DNA from: Desulfurispira natronophila | Lineage (GTDB): Bacteria; Chrysiogenota; Chrysiogenetes; Chrysiogenales; Chrysiogenaceae | Reading direction: 5' to 3' | DNA length: 59,255 nucleotides | NCBI RefSeq assembly: GCF_014203025.1 | Contig: NZ_JACHID010000015.1 | Coordinates: 1-59,255, forward strand | Shown: positions 16,064-24,535 of the stretch, in pieces | Numbering within the stretch: position 1 is the first letter of the stretch | How the letters are laid out: the number at the start of each line of letters is the position of its first letter | Notes under the pieces: model-generated | Database searches by the model: none | The model's input: only the letters and a program-made list of their open reading frames with translations | What the model was told of the DNA's origin: nothing | Made by a program: the position numbers and the translations under genes

Positions 16064-16810
16064 ATGAATCAGCCAGACGACATGTTTGCCAAAATCAAGC
16101 CTAAGCGTATCAGTGACGAAATATACAGCCAGATCAAAGAGCTTATTCTTGCCGGCAAACTGCAGCCTGGACAAAAGTTGCCACCTGAGCGAGAGTTGGC
16201 TGCCAACATGGGGGTCAGTCGTCCCAGCTTGCGCGAAGCTATTCACCGGCTGGAGGCCCAGGGGTTTGTCAGTCATATACAAGGCAGTGGCACCTATGTC
16301 AGCTCCATGACAGAGAATGCCATGGGCGCGGCTATAGACGAGTACTTCAAGCGGGGTGAGTCAATATTTGATGTGGTGGAAATGCGCAAGGTGCTGGAGA
16401 CCTGGGCGGCCCGTATAGCCGCAGAGCGCGCTACAGATGAGGAAATTGTTCAGATGGAGGAGTACCTGGAGGAGATGCGTGTAGCTTGCGAGCAGATGCA
16501 GGTTGGACACGAGCCTGATGCCAACTTTCACTCCACCATCAGTTATGCAACCCACAACGTGTTGTTTGTGCATGTCATGAACACGATTCACCAGTGGGTG
16601 GAGCAGGTCTCCTACGAAGTGCGCTCACGCATGTTTCAGGATCCGGAGCACCACACCATGCTCTATCGTCAACACAAGGCCATCTTCGAAGCTATTCGTG
16701 ATCGGAACGTGGATGGAGCCGGGATGGCAATGCTGGAGCACATGAAGTACATAGAAGAGCAGACTCGGCAGATTTTTGCTGACAAATTGTCAAGGTCGGC
16801 TTCATCTTAA
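16064..16810 (+). CDS. lldR: FadR/LldR-type GntR regulator of lactate genes
   Basis: About 248 residues from the ATG at 16064 with GGAG nearby. The N-terminal winged helix reads IYSQIKELILAGKLQPGQ, LPPERELAANMGVSRPSLRE and AIHRLEAQGFVSHIQGSGTYV, the GntR DNA-binding domain. The C-terminal half is an all-helical FCD ligand domain (DVVEMRKVLETWAARIAAER, FHSTISYATHNVLFVH, HKAIFEAIRDRNVDGAGM) with the His and Asp pattern that binds a metal and a carboxylate. Two matching operators lie in the lutC-lctP gap. It is most likely a lactate-responsive repressor; repression is inferred. Confidence 0.85.
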   Translation: MNQPDDMFAKIKPKRISDEIYSQIKELILAGKLQPGQKLPPERELAANMGVSRPSLREAIHRLEAQGFVSHIQGSGTYVSSMTENAMGAAIDEYFKRGESIFDVVEMRKVLETWAARIAAERATDEEIVQMEEYLEEMRVACEQMQVGHEPDANFHSTISYATHNVLFVHVMNTIHQWVEQVSYEVRSRMFQDPEHHTMLYRQHKAIFEAIRDRNVDGAGMAMLEHMKYIEEQTRQIFADKLSRSASS

Positions 16811-16862
16811 TATTTCTGTCACACTGTCAGGGGCTTGGAAGTGTACGCTTGGGTTTTGTGAT

Positions 16863-17777
16863 TCAGGCGACTCCGTTATGGTTGTGAATAAGCGCGACAA
16901 ATGCCTCCTCAAGTGTGCCTTCGCCTACGCTGATATCTTCCATACACTCCATGGGGATACCCAACTCGCTGATCAGTTTCCCTACGGTACTTCCGTGGGG
17001 AATTTGTATTTGCAGCTCGTGTTCGCCACTGACAATGGCTGGGTCAAAGCGAGATATGTCGATGTTACCCGTAAGGCGAATCTGCACCTGCCGCCGGGTA
17101 AGTTGATGGATGAGATTGCGGGTATCATCCAGAGCAATGAGGCGCCCCAGATGGAGAACTCCGATGCGATGGCAAAGCTCCTCCGCCTCCTTGATATAAT
17201 GGGTGGTCAGCAAGACGGTGGTTCCGTGATCGCGATTGAGTTCCAGGACAAATTGCCATAGGTCGTTGCGCAGATCTACATCGACGCCGGCAGTCGGCTC
17301 ATCCAGCAACAGCAGTGCCGGGCGATGTACCAGTGACTTGGCAATCAGCAGTCTTCGTTTCATCCCTCCGGATAGTTGTCGCACCAGTTTATTGCGATGC
17401 TCGTAAAGGGATAGGCGGTGCATCAGGTATTTGATGTGTTCACGGTTGTCGGCTATGCCGTAGTAGCCGGAGTGGAAGTTGAGGACTTTTTCTATACTGA
17501 AAAAACCGTGGGAAACGATCTCCTGGGGCACAACCCCCACGTTGAGTCGGGCCGCTATGCTGTCCTTGAGAATATCAAAGCCCATAATACTGGCGGTGCC
17601 GCTGGTGGGGTCGATCAGACTGGTGAGCATGGAGATCAGTGTGGTTTTGCCAGCGCCATTCGGCCCCAGCAACCCGAAAATCTCACCAGATTTCAACTCC
17701 AGATCCAGTGGGTACAGGGCAGGAGACTGGCCATAGTCTTTGCTGATAGCACTGGTTTTGAGGGGAGGTGTTGACAT
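16863..17777 (-). CDS. ABC transporter ATP-binding subunit (ABC-2 type)
   Basis: About 304 residues from the ATG at 17777 (CGGAAG upstream). Walker A is GLLGPNGAGKTT, the Q-loop VVPQE, the signature RQLSGGMKRRLLIAK, Walker B LLLLDEPTAGVD, and the switch His lies in TTHYIKEAEELCHR. The ATPase drives drug, polysaccharide or lipid export by an ABC-2 permease in most relatives, and the C-terminal extension (QVQIRLTGNIDISRF) is typical of that group. No permease gene is adjacent: one side is the convergent lldR and the other metX, so the partner must lie elsewhere or be lost. Substrate is unknown. Confidence 0.85.
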   Translation of the reverse strand: MSTPPLKTSAISKDYGQSPALYPLDLELKSGEIFGLLGPNGAGKTTLISMLTSLIDPTSGTASIMGFDILKDSIAARLNVGVVPQEIVSHGFFSIEKVLNFHSGYYGIADNREHIKYLMHRLSLYEHRNKLVRQLSGGMKRRLLIAKSLVHRPALLLLDEPTAGVDVDLRNDLWQFVLELNRDHGTTVLLTTHYIKEAEELCHRIGVLHLGRLIALDDTRNLIHQLTRRQVQIRLTGNIDISRFDPAIVSGEHELQIQIPHGSTVGKLISELGIPMECMEDISVGEGTLEEAFVALIHNHNGVA

Positions 17778-17802
17778 ATTTACTTCCGTTGTGATTTGTA
17801 TT

Positions 17803-17958
17803 TTCAGCAGGCTACAGAAAACATCCATCTGCGGTGTTGCACCTGGAGGTCTTTTTCATTGCCTGCTCAATTTAAAGTTTTGCCACTATCGTCCGAAGAC
17901 CTGCGTCCAGCTGCTTGCCACCCGGGCTTGCTCTTAAGGCATGGGCACACCTGCTGAA
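17803..17958 (+). repeat. Dispersed intergenic repeat, copy 3 with perfect inverted ends
   Basis: Starts TTCAGCAGG (17803-17811) and ends CCTGCTGAA (17950-17958), a perfect 9-base inverted pair. The core ATCTGCGGTGTTGC is at 17827-17840. Head and core closely match the minus-strand copy at 1243-1352. The element fills most of the ABC ATPase-metX gap. Inverted ends without a gene make it MITE- or REP-like. Confidence 0.6.
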
Positions 17959-18083
17959 ATCGCAGGGTGGACAGAAGTGGGCAATCAATTCAGCAACTAC
18001 CACTCTTACCACAATGCCCGACCTCTGGCAATTTTGGCTGCTTTCCACCGCTTGTTGATAGTGATTTCCGGCAATCAGCACCC

Positions 18084-18112
18084 TTGACCTGCCAGGGGAA
18101 AGCTGTTATATC
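18084..18112 (+). promoter_or_regulatory. Sigma-70-type promoter of the metX transcript
   Basis: TTGACC (18084-18089) and TATATC (18107-18112) are spaced 17 bases. Transcription would start about base 18119, just ahead of the SAM riboswitch, exactly where a leader promoter is needed. Confidence 0.6.
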
Positions 18113-18129
18113 TCCAGATCTGAATTGCA

Positions 18130-18235
18130 ATATTCATCATGAGTAGTGGAGGGAACGGGCCCTGTGAAGCTACAGCAACCTTCCCAGCGAAAAGGTGCTA
18201 CATCCCGCAGTCAACTGACTGGAAGATGATCACAT
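18130..18235 (+). promoter_or_regulatory. SAM-I (S-box) riboswitch
   Basis: Typical S-box pieces are present in order: TCATCATGAG, TAGTGGAGGGA, GGGCCCTGTGAAGC, CAGCAACC, GGTGCTACATCCCGCAG and a closing GATGA that pairs with TCATC for helix P1. S-adenosylmethionine binding stabilises P1 and lets the terminator at 18250 form, stopping transcription of the methionine gene metX. The downstream terminator and metX make the assignment secure. Confidence 0.9.
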
Positions 18236-18249
18236 GAGTAGCTTTACCG

Positions 18250-18285
18250 CCTCTGACATCTTACTGTCAGAGGTTTTCTTTTTTT
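18250..18285 (+). terminator. Riboswitch-controlled intrinsic terminator
   Basis: CCTCTGACA (18250-18258) pairs with TGTCAGAGG (18265-18273) with a six-base loop, then TTTTCTTTTTTT. It lies between the SAM aptamer and the metX start and is the expression platform of the switch. Confidence 0.9.
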
Positions 18286-18343
18286 AATTGCCTGCTTTAC
18301 TGCCACTTGAGTGGTGACTGGTATCTTGTTGAACGGAGCTGTT

Positions 18344-19456
18344 ATGAGCGAAAAGCTTCTGGTGCAAACCCGCCACTTTCAGTTGCACTTGGGGGAAAAA
18401 GGCTTTTTTCTGGAGTCGGGACGTATTTTACCGGAGGTGAACATTGCCTATGAAACCTACGGTGTTCTCAATGCAGACCGCAGTAATGTTATCCTTATCT
18501 GTCATGCCCTGACGGGCAATGCTCACGCTGCCGGCTACAATCACGAGTCTGAAAGCAAGCCGGGCTGGTGGGATGCTATGATTGGTCCTGGTAAAGTTCT
18601 GGATACGAATAAATACTTTATTGTCAGTACCAATGTCATTGGTGGTTGTCACGGCACTACCGGTCCGCGTTCAGTTAATCCTGCCACCGGACGGCGCTAT
18701 AATATTCAATTTCCAGTGGTAACGGTCAAGGATATGGTTCGGGCCCAATGGCTCTTTGTCAAGCAGTGTTTCCATGTGGAAAAAATCCACACGGTTATTG
18801 GTGGCTCTTTGGGCGGTATGCAGGTGCTGCAGTGGGCCATTAGTTACCCCAGCAAGGTGGAGCGGGCAGTGGTGATTGCTGCAACCGGTCGCATTTCCCC
18901 CCAGGCCATTGCCATGAACAAGGTCGGGCGCCAGGCAATTATGCGCGACCCCAACTGGAAAAACGGCAACTATCCAGACGGCGCTGGCCCCGTCGATGGA
19001 CTGGGAGTAGCCCGCATGATGGGGCACATATCCTACCTGAGCTATGATTCCATGCAGCGTAAATTTGGACGAGACTTTAAAAAAACGGATGGCTTTTACG
19101 ACTTCTTTGGTGAGTTCCAGGTAGAGTCGTATCTTGACTACAATGGCTACAACTTTGCCAAACGCTTTGACGCTAATAGCTACCTTTACCTGATAAAAGC
19201 TATGGATCTGTTTGATATTGGCATGGACAATGGGTATCGGGAGGTATTGGCGGCCATTACTTCCCGCACCCTGGTGGTGTCCATTGCCAGTGATATTCTG
19301 TTTCCGGCCCATGAGAGCCGTGAGCTTTACCAGGCTATGAGCGAGGAGGGCGTGGATGTGACATATCACGAGATGGACTCTGATGTTGGCCACGACGGAT
19401 TTTTGGTGGATTATCACTTGCTGGTGCCGGTGGTTGAGAGCTTTCTCAATGCATAG
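18344..19456 (+). CDS. metX: Homoserine O-acetyltransferase
   Basis: About 370 residues from the ATG at 18344 (CGGAG upstream). It has the alpha/beta-hydrolase fold with nucleophile Ser in GGSLGGMQ, the substrate loop CHALTGNAHAAG, an Asp in SIASDILFPAHESREL and the catalytic His in DVGHDGFLVDY. It transfers acetyl (or in some relatives succinyl) from CoA to homoserine, the first committed step of methionine synthesis. Control by a SAM-I riboswitch fits this. No metY, metB or metC is in the window. A plain MetX (not the longer fused MetX-MetW) is indicated by its length. Confidence 0.92.
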   Translation: MSEKLLVQTRHFQLHLGEKGFFLESGRILPEVNIAYETYGVLNADRSNVILICHALTGNAHAAGYNHESESKPGWWDAMIGPGKVLDTNKYFIVSTNVIGGCHGTTGPRSVNPATGRRYNIQFPVVTVKDMVRAQWLFVKQCFHVEKIHTVIGGSLGGMQVLQWAISYPSKVERAVVIAATGRISPQAIAMNKVGRQAIMRDPNWKNGNYPDGAGPVDGLGVARMMGHISYLSYDSMQRKFGRDFKKTDGFYDFFGEFQVESYLDYNGYNFAKRFDANSYLYLIKAMDLFDIGMDNGYREVLAAITSRTLVVSIASDILFPAHESRELYQAMSEEGVDVTYHEMDSDVGHDGFLVDYHLLVPVVESFLNA

Positions 19457-19522
19457 CAAGGAGTCCAAAGTAGGAGTGCAAGCTTGCTGTGAGGAGCTTG
19501 CACGGTACTCATGAAAATAAAG

Positions 19523-19632
19523 TTCAGCAGGGGGCCTTGCCCATCAGCTGCGGTGTTGCAGCTGCACCACAAAGCTTCGCGCAGGATTTCTGTGCAGGCA
19601 GAGTGCTGAGCACTTCCTGAGTGGTTGCTGAA
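19523..19632 (+). repeat. Dispersed intergenic repeat, diverged copy 4
   Basis: Begins TTCAGCAGG (19523-19531), has core AGCTGCGGTGTTGC (19546-19559) and ends TGCTGAA (19626-19632), inverted to the start. It is diverged from copies 1 and 3 in the middle. It lies between metX and the Nudix gene, with a separate GTGCAAGCT...AGCTTGCAC hairpin just before. Confidence 0.45.
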
Positions 19633-19667
19633 AACAAGCCATGGTGGAGTGCGAAGTGACTTCGGCT

Positions 19668-20171
19668 TCAGGGAAGCATCAAGTTCGGTTGCTCCTGCTT
19701 AGCCTTGAAGCGGGCCAGGATACTTTGTGCCTTGGCTGCTCTGGTTTGCAGTACGTCTATCTCGCTGACCCAGCGGCTGACCAGGCCATTTTCAAATTCT
19801 GCTCCCTGGAGTTCTGATGGGAGTATCCTGGTGTTGCTACTGACGATAATGGCGTAAAAGTAAACTTTCTCGTCACTCATTCCCACTGAGCTGTACGCTG
19901 AGCCTAATTCGATCAGGTCTTCCGGAGTTGCCTCTACTCCCGCTTCTTCCCGTAGTTCGCGCACCGCTGTTTGTATAGGGGTTTCGCCAGGGTCTATAAG
20001 TCCGGCGGGGAATTCCAGTACTCGCATGTTTACTGGTGGTCGAAACTGCTCCACCATAAGGTAGCGGTGAGTATCGCGGTGGTAAATAAGGACTATTACC
20101 GCACCCTCGCAATTGACTCGACTAGCGTACTCCCACTGTCCGGCGGTTTTGATTTCCAGGTATTTTCCCAT
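19668..20171 (-). CDS. Nudix hydrolase, ADP-ribose pyrophosphatase-like
   Basis: 167 residues. The Nudix box GLIDPGETPIQTAVRELREE, followed by AGVEATPEDLIELG, is complete (G-5x-E-7x-REUxEExGU). Upstream LMVEQFRPPVNMRVLEFPAG is typical of the ADP-ribose pyrophosphatase (NudF) branch, which splits ADP-ribose to AMP and ribose 5-phosphate. AAGGAG lies before the ATG. It would clear ADP-ribose arising from NAD turnover, including from sirtuin products, but no operon link supports this. Confidence 0.85.
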   Translation of the reverse strand: MGKYLEIKTAGQWEYASRVNCEGAVIVLIYHRDTHRYLMVEQFRPPVNMRVLEFPAGLIDPGETPIQTAVRELREEAGVEATPEDLIELGSAYSSVGMSDEKVYFYAIIVSSNTRILPSELQGAEFENGLVSRWVSEIDVLQTRAAKAQSILARFKAKQEQPNLMLP

Positions 20172-20292
20172 GTGTTCTCCTTTTTCAATACTTATTATGG
20201 TTTATTCGAGGTGTGCAGTAGATGAACCAACAGATGTACCGGTGATTCTGGATGGTTCGAAATAGCTGCTTCCTCATTGTTTAGGCGCACAT

Positions 20293-20336
20293 AAAAACAC
20301 CAGCGTAGCCGTTGCAAACGGTCGCTTGGTGTTTTT
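20293..20336 (-). terminator. Bidirectional intrinsic terminator
   Basis: AAAAACACCAGCG (20293-20305) pairs with CGCTTGGTGTTTTT (20323-20336), one base bulged, with AT tracts on both sides. It sits 22 bases after the nucleotidyltransferase stop on the minus strand and ahead of the Nudix gene. Confidence 0.8.
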
Positions 20337-20358
20337 ATTATTGTATGAACTCGAGTGT

Positions 20359-21837
20359 TTAAGGTGCCACATAGGCGGGAAAACTTTCCCGCAAAAGGGC
20401 TGCCGCATGACTCGTCTCGATAGCTGGTTGCTCGTCCTGTATCTCCAGCAGTGCTTGCTGTACTTCGCCAATCCACGGGCCAGGGGTGTGGTTGGAGAAA
20501 ATTTTCATGATGGCATGGCCATTGAAAAGTGGCTGCTGAGGTGGGCGCCCTATCTCGTGGCAGTGCCTTTCCACAATACTTACGCGCTGCTCAAGTTTAG
20601 TTAGCTGCGTGAGGATCATGGAGGTCTCCTCAGGAGACTTTCCCTTGGAAACTATATCACAATAGCACAGAGCGAAGGTGTCATGCCAGTCAAGTTCCTC
20701 TTGGACTGCCTTGCGCAGAAAATTCCGCAGGGTTTTATCTTTAGCCTGGGCCAGGGAAGCTGGCAGCATGTGGGACTTTACCAAAGCTTTCACTCTGGCG
20801 CAAAAAGATTGGGGGAAGTGGTAGTGACGCAGAAAGGTTTCCGTCATGGTGGCGCTTGCATGCTCATGGCCGTAGTAGGTGCGGTGACCTCGCTCATTGT
20901 TTTGCCACAGCCATGGGCAACGCTTGCCAATGTCATGGAGTAGGGCTGCCAAGAGTAAGGCTGATCGTTTCTGCAAGTCAGAAGAGTTCGATACCTTCTT
21001 TTCCATGCACTTTAGTGCCATGAGGCTGTGCTGCCACAAGCTGAGATGGTGATGGGGAGTCATTTGATCAATGTCCCATGGGGCCAGGTTCACTTCTCCT
21101 AAAGCCATGGTCAGCAAGGTATCCAGGGCGCCACATTCAAAGAGGAGCTCCAGGGCTGCTGATGTACCATCCTGCGAGCTTATCTGCCACAGTTCCTGAC
21201 CAATGCGCTCAGTGCTTACTTGCCTCAAGAGAGATATGGTAGTCGGGCACTCCATGGCGGTGCGGGTCTGCTTCTCTATATTAAACCCGAGCTGGGCGTG
21301 AAAGCGAGCTAACCGCAACAGGCGCAGGGGGTCTTCCTGCAGGCGCAGTGGGTTATTGCCGGTGAGTCGCAGTTGTTGTTGGTTCAGGTCATCCAGTCCC
21401 CTTGTAGGGTCGTCAATACACTGGTACTGATAGTCGTAAAATAGGGCGTTGATAGTGAAGTCTCGTCGCAGGGCATCACCCTGCAGTGCTTCGTGAAAAT
21501 TGCTGCCGTGGGTGATTTGCATAAGATCCAGTTCAAAGCGCTCCTCCCCTGGAGTGTAAAGATAAAGCTTCACGGCCTCTACTTTGCGACTTTTGTCGGG
21601 TGCCGGCTCCATCGGGTGCATGGAGCCGGGAAAATGCTGGAGAATGCTGGAAGCAAATTGTTGTGGATTGGCTTGCCACAAGATCAGGTCAATGTCGTTA
21701 CTGGGCACTCCCCGCAGGCGATCTCGTACCCAGCCACCAGTCAAGCGTATCTGGCAACCAGGGAAGGTGTGGTTTGCAATGTTCCAAATGCTTTTCAGCA
21801 GTGTTTCTTCGGAAAGTCTGAGGAGTGAAGCGGTCAT
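20359..21837 (-). CDS. CCA tRNA nucleotidyltransferase / poly(A) polymerase family, with HD domain
   Basis: About 492 residues from the ATG at 21837 (AGGAGT before it); a start at 22002 is less likely. The nucleotidyltransferase core has IRLTGGWVRDRLRGVPSNDI followed by DLILW, then ALRRDFTINALFYDYQ and DDPTRGLDDL and the helical EDPLRLLRLARFHAQLGF. A C-terminal HD domain has LLLAALLHDIGKRCPW and HEHASATMTETFLRHYHF. This is the class II family that adds CCA to tRNA 3' ends or poly(A) to RNA. The KVEAVKLYLYTP and FELDLMQI segments are unusual and closer in feel to eukaryal-type CCA enzymes. A-adding versus CCA-adding is undecided. Confidence 0.75.
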   Translation of the reverse strand: MTASLLRLSEETLLKSIWNIANHTFPGCQIRLTGGWVRDRLRGVPSNDIDLILWQANPQQFASSILQHFPGSMHPMEPAPDKSRKVEAVKLYLYTPGEERFELDLMQITHGSNFHEALQGDALRRDFTINALFYDYQYQCIDDPTRGLDDLNQQQLRLTGNNPLRLQEDPLRLLRLARFHAQLGFNIEKQTRTAMECPTTISLLRQVSTERIGQELWQISSQDGTSAALELLFECGALDTLLTMALGEVNLAPWDIDQMTPHHHLSLWQHSLMALKCMEKKVSNSSDLQKRSALLLAALLHDIGKRCPWLWQNNERGHRTYYGHEHASATMTETFLRHYHFPQSFCARVKALVKSHMLPASLAQAKDKTLRNFLRKAVQEELDWHDTFALCYCDIVSKGKSPEETSMILTQLTKLEQRVSIVERHCHEIGRPPQQPLFNGHAIMKIFSNHTPGPWIGEVQQALLEIQDEQPAIETSHAAALLRESFPAYVAP

Positions 21838-22073
21838 GGTACTCCTAGTTGTGGAAAGGAGGTGTGGGTGCCAGGGTGGTGGACGATAGTGTATAATCAG
21901 TGTATATAAAACAGAACAGGCAATCAAGCATCCAGAGTTGGCGCAATTTTTCATGCATCTTTGCTGGTCACGGTTTGCCATTGATTTGTCAGGTTTGGGC
22001 AAATGTTGAGGCAGGCGCCGCTGCTGTCGTAAACGGTATAAATGATTTCTGAAATTTTGGATGAGGAGCCTCC

Positions 22074-23027
22074 ATGAAACTCGGCATAGTTCTGCTTAAT
22101 ATGGGTGGTCCCACCTCCCTTGACAAAGTGCTTCCTTTCCTGACTAATCTTTTTAATGATCCTCATATTCTTGGTATAAAAAATCGCCTGGTACAGAAGG
22201 CCCTGGCGGGATATATCATTTCGCGTCGACTTAATACCGCAATAAGCCACTATGAAAAAATTGGCGGCAAGAGCCCTTTACTGGAACACACACTGGCTTT
22301 GTGCGATGAGGTTGAGGCGGAATTTGCCAAGCTGGGCATGGAGGCCATCGTCTTGCCCGGAATGCGTTATACCGAGCCTCGCACCGAAGAAAGCCTGGCT
22401 AAACTGGTGGATGAAGGATGCGACCGGATTGTAGCATTCAGTATGTACCCACAGTACTCTGTGACCACGAGCGGCAGCAGTCTGGCTGATTTTGATGCGG
22501 CCATCAAGGCGTGGCCGCATTTGCCGGTAACACGGGTAGAGCAGTATCCTGACGAGCGTCACTATATTGGCGCTGTGCGGCATCGTATAGATGAGTCTCT
22601 GCAAAGCCTTTCCAAGCCTCCCCTTTTACTTTTTTGTGCCCATTCCTTACCGGAAAAGCTCGTGCGTCAGGGTGATCCCTATCGTGATCATGTTTTTCGC
22701 ACGGTTCAGGCGGTGTTGCAGTACTATCCCGAGTATGAGCATGAGGTTGTTTTTCAGAGCCGGGCTACCCGTGGGCGTTGGTTGGGCCCCAGCATAGAAG
22801 AGCGTCTTCCGGAGTTGGTAGATGATGGCAAACTCAACTTGCTGGTTATTCCCTTGAGCTTTACTTGCGACAATGTCGAGACCAGTTATGAGCTGGAGAT
22901 AGAGCATCGGGAACTGGCCGAAGAGCTGGGCGTGAAGTCCTACCAGGTGGTGCAGTGCCCCAATGCCTCTCACCACTTTGCTCACGCTATAAGAAAGATG
23001 ATTATGAGGGAGCTTGAGCATGAGTGA
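22074..23027 (+). CDS. hemH: Ferrochelatase
   Basis: 317 residues, normal length. Motifs are LLNMGGPTSLDKVLPFLTN, PQYSVTTSGSS, the catalytic His in LFCAHSLPEKLV, YRDHVFRTVQAV, QSRATRGRWLGPS, and PLSFTCDNVETSYELEIEHR with its conserved Glu. It inserts ferrous iron into protoporphyrin (or coproporphyrin in some bacteria), the last step of heme b synthesis. The stop overlaps the hemY start by eight bases, and the two work in sequence, so they form one unit. Membrane attachment is peripheral at most. Confidence 0.93.
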   Translation: MKLGIVLLNMGGPTSLDKVLPFLTNLFNDPHILGIKNRLVQKALAGYIISRRLNTAISHYEKIGGKSPLLEHTLALCDEVEAEFAKLGMEAIVLPGMRYTEPRTEESLAKLVDEGCDRIVAFSMYPQYSVTTSGSSLADFDAAIKAWPHLPVTRVEQYPDERHYIGAVRHRIDESLQSLSKPPLLLFCAHSLPEKLVRQGDPYRDHVFRTVQAVLQYYPEYEHEVVFQSRATRGRWLGPSIEERLPELVDDGKLNLLVIPLSFTCDNVETSYELEIEHRELAEELGVKSYQVVQCPNASHHFAHAIRKMIMRELEHE

Positions 23028-24438
23028 GTCACAGCGTATAGCCGTCATTGGCGGCGGACTTAGCGGATTGAGTACCGCTTATTATCTTCACAAGGCGCGC
23101 CCTGATTTGCGTATTATCCTCTATGAAGCCTCCACTCGGCCAGGGGGGAAGATCCAGACTCTGCGAGATGACTTTACCTGCGAATCTGGCCCTAATGGTT
23201 TCCTTGACAGTCGCACGGAAATTCTGGAACTGAGTCGCGAGTTGGGACTTGAGGCCAGGCTCCTTCCTGCCAATGCCGACAGTGCCCGGCGATTTATTTT
23301 CAGCTGTGGCACCTTGCATGAAATTCAACCTCATCCGGTTAAATTTATGAGTAGTCCACTGCTGAGCTTGAAGGGGAAATTGCGGCTGGCAATGGAGGCA
23401 GTTGCTCCAAAACCTCAGGGTGACGATGAAACCCTGGAGGAGTTCGGTTGCCGCAAGCTGGGGCGAGAAGCCTTTGAAAGGCTTATTGATCCCATGGCAA
23501 GCGGTGTCTATGCCGGTGACCCAAGTCGTATGAGTGTCAAGGCTTGCTTTCCTCGGATATATGAGATGGACCGCCAGTATGGTTCTCTCACCAAAGCTCT
23601 TTTTGCTATAAAAAAGGAGAAACGGCAAGCAGGCGAGGCCTCCTCGGGGCCAGCTGGCCCTGGTGGACTGTTGACATCGTTTAAAAATGGTCTTGGTGAA
23701 ATTATTGAGGCCCTGCATGATCAGTGCGGCGCTACTTTGCGTCTGGAAATGCCCGTCATTGCTATAGAGCGAGATAATGACAAGTTTATCGTCAAAACCA
23801 GTACTTGTGCTGATCGCTACGATGCTGTTGTTTGCGCTACCCCTGCCTGGAATACTGCCAGTATGGTTGCTGGACTCCACTCACCACTGGCTGACAAACT
23901 TCAGCAAATCGAGTCATCCCCGATTAATGTCATAGCTCTGGCATTTAACCGTGAGGAACTTTCCGGGGGAGATACCCATGGTTTTGGCTTTTTGGTACCC
24001 GGGAAGGAAAATCGCCAAATATTGGGCTGCCTGTGGAGTAGCTCGATATTTAAATATCGAGCGCCACAAGATGCCTTTCTTGTGCAGTGTATGGTGGGAG
24101 GCGCCAGACAGCATGATTTAGCCAGCCTGGAGGATCCAGAGCTGGTGAAACTGGTACGGGAAGAGTTGAAGTTGTCAATGGGGATCGAGGCTGAACCAAT
24201 ATATTCCCGCGTATTTCGATGGTCGGCAGGTATTCCCCAGTACAATATGGGGCATACACAACTGGTGGAGGAGTTGGAGGCTCTCTGTCGTGAGGAAATC
24301 CAGGGTTTTTATCTCACCGGAAACTCCTACCGGGGTATAGCTGTTAACGATTGTGTGGTGGATGCACAGCGTTTGGCTGAAGAGATCCTGGCGACAGACA
24401 AAGATAGCATGGAAACAGTCAATAAAGCTAAGAAGTAA
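23020..24438 (+). CDS. hemY: Protoporphyrinogen (coproporphyrinogen) oxidase HemY/HemG type
   Basis: About 472 residues from the ATG at 23020, overlapping hemH, with AGGGAG upstream. The N-terminal FAD motif is VIGGGLSGLSTAYYL, followed by EASTRPGGKIQTL; ESGPNGFLDSR and MASGVYAGDPSRMSVKACFP are hallmarks, and the end has YLTGNSYRGIAVNDCVVDA closing the FAD site. Six-electron oxidation of protoporphyrinogen IX (or coproporphyrinogen III) yields the porphyrin that HemH metalates. Which pathway it serves depends on whether coproporphyrinogen decarboxylation happens before or after this step; the window does not settle this. Confidence 0.9.
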   Translation: MSESQRIAVIGGGLSGLSTAYYLHKARPDLRIILYEASTRPGGKIQTLRDDFTCESGPNGFLDSRTEILELSRELGLEARLLPANADSARRFIFSCGTLHEIQPHPVKFMSSPLLSLKGKLRLAMEAVAPKPQGDDETLEEFGCRKLGREAFERLIDPMASGVYAGDPSRMSVKACFPRIYEMDRQYGSLTKALFAIKKEKRQAGEASSGPAGPGGLLTSFKNGLGEIIEALHDQCGATLRLEMPVIAIERDNDKFIVKTSTCADRYDAVVCATPAWNTASMVAGLHSPLADKLQQIESSPINVIALAFNREELSGGDTHGFGFLVPGKENRQILGCLWSSSIFKYRAPQDAFLVQCMVGGARQHDLASLEDPELVKLVREELKLSMGIEAEPIYSRVFRWSAGIPQYNMGHTQLVEELEALCREEIQGFYLTGNSYRGIAVNDCVVDAQRLAEEILATDKDSMETVNKAKK

Positions 24439-24535
24439 TCGCTCACAGTAATGCATAAGGCTTTTCGCAGGAGCGATATAAGCGGGATTGAGCCCCTGGC
24501 AGTGTGGAGAAAGCAAGAGGTGGCTGTCCAGTACC

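Noticed and set aside
18671-19468. 265-residue minus frame opposite metX
   Set aside because: Shadow of metX, no ribosome site and no known motif.
22278-23048. Minus frames opposite hemH
   Set aside because: Shadows; hemH motifs on the + strand are complete.
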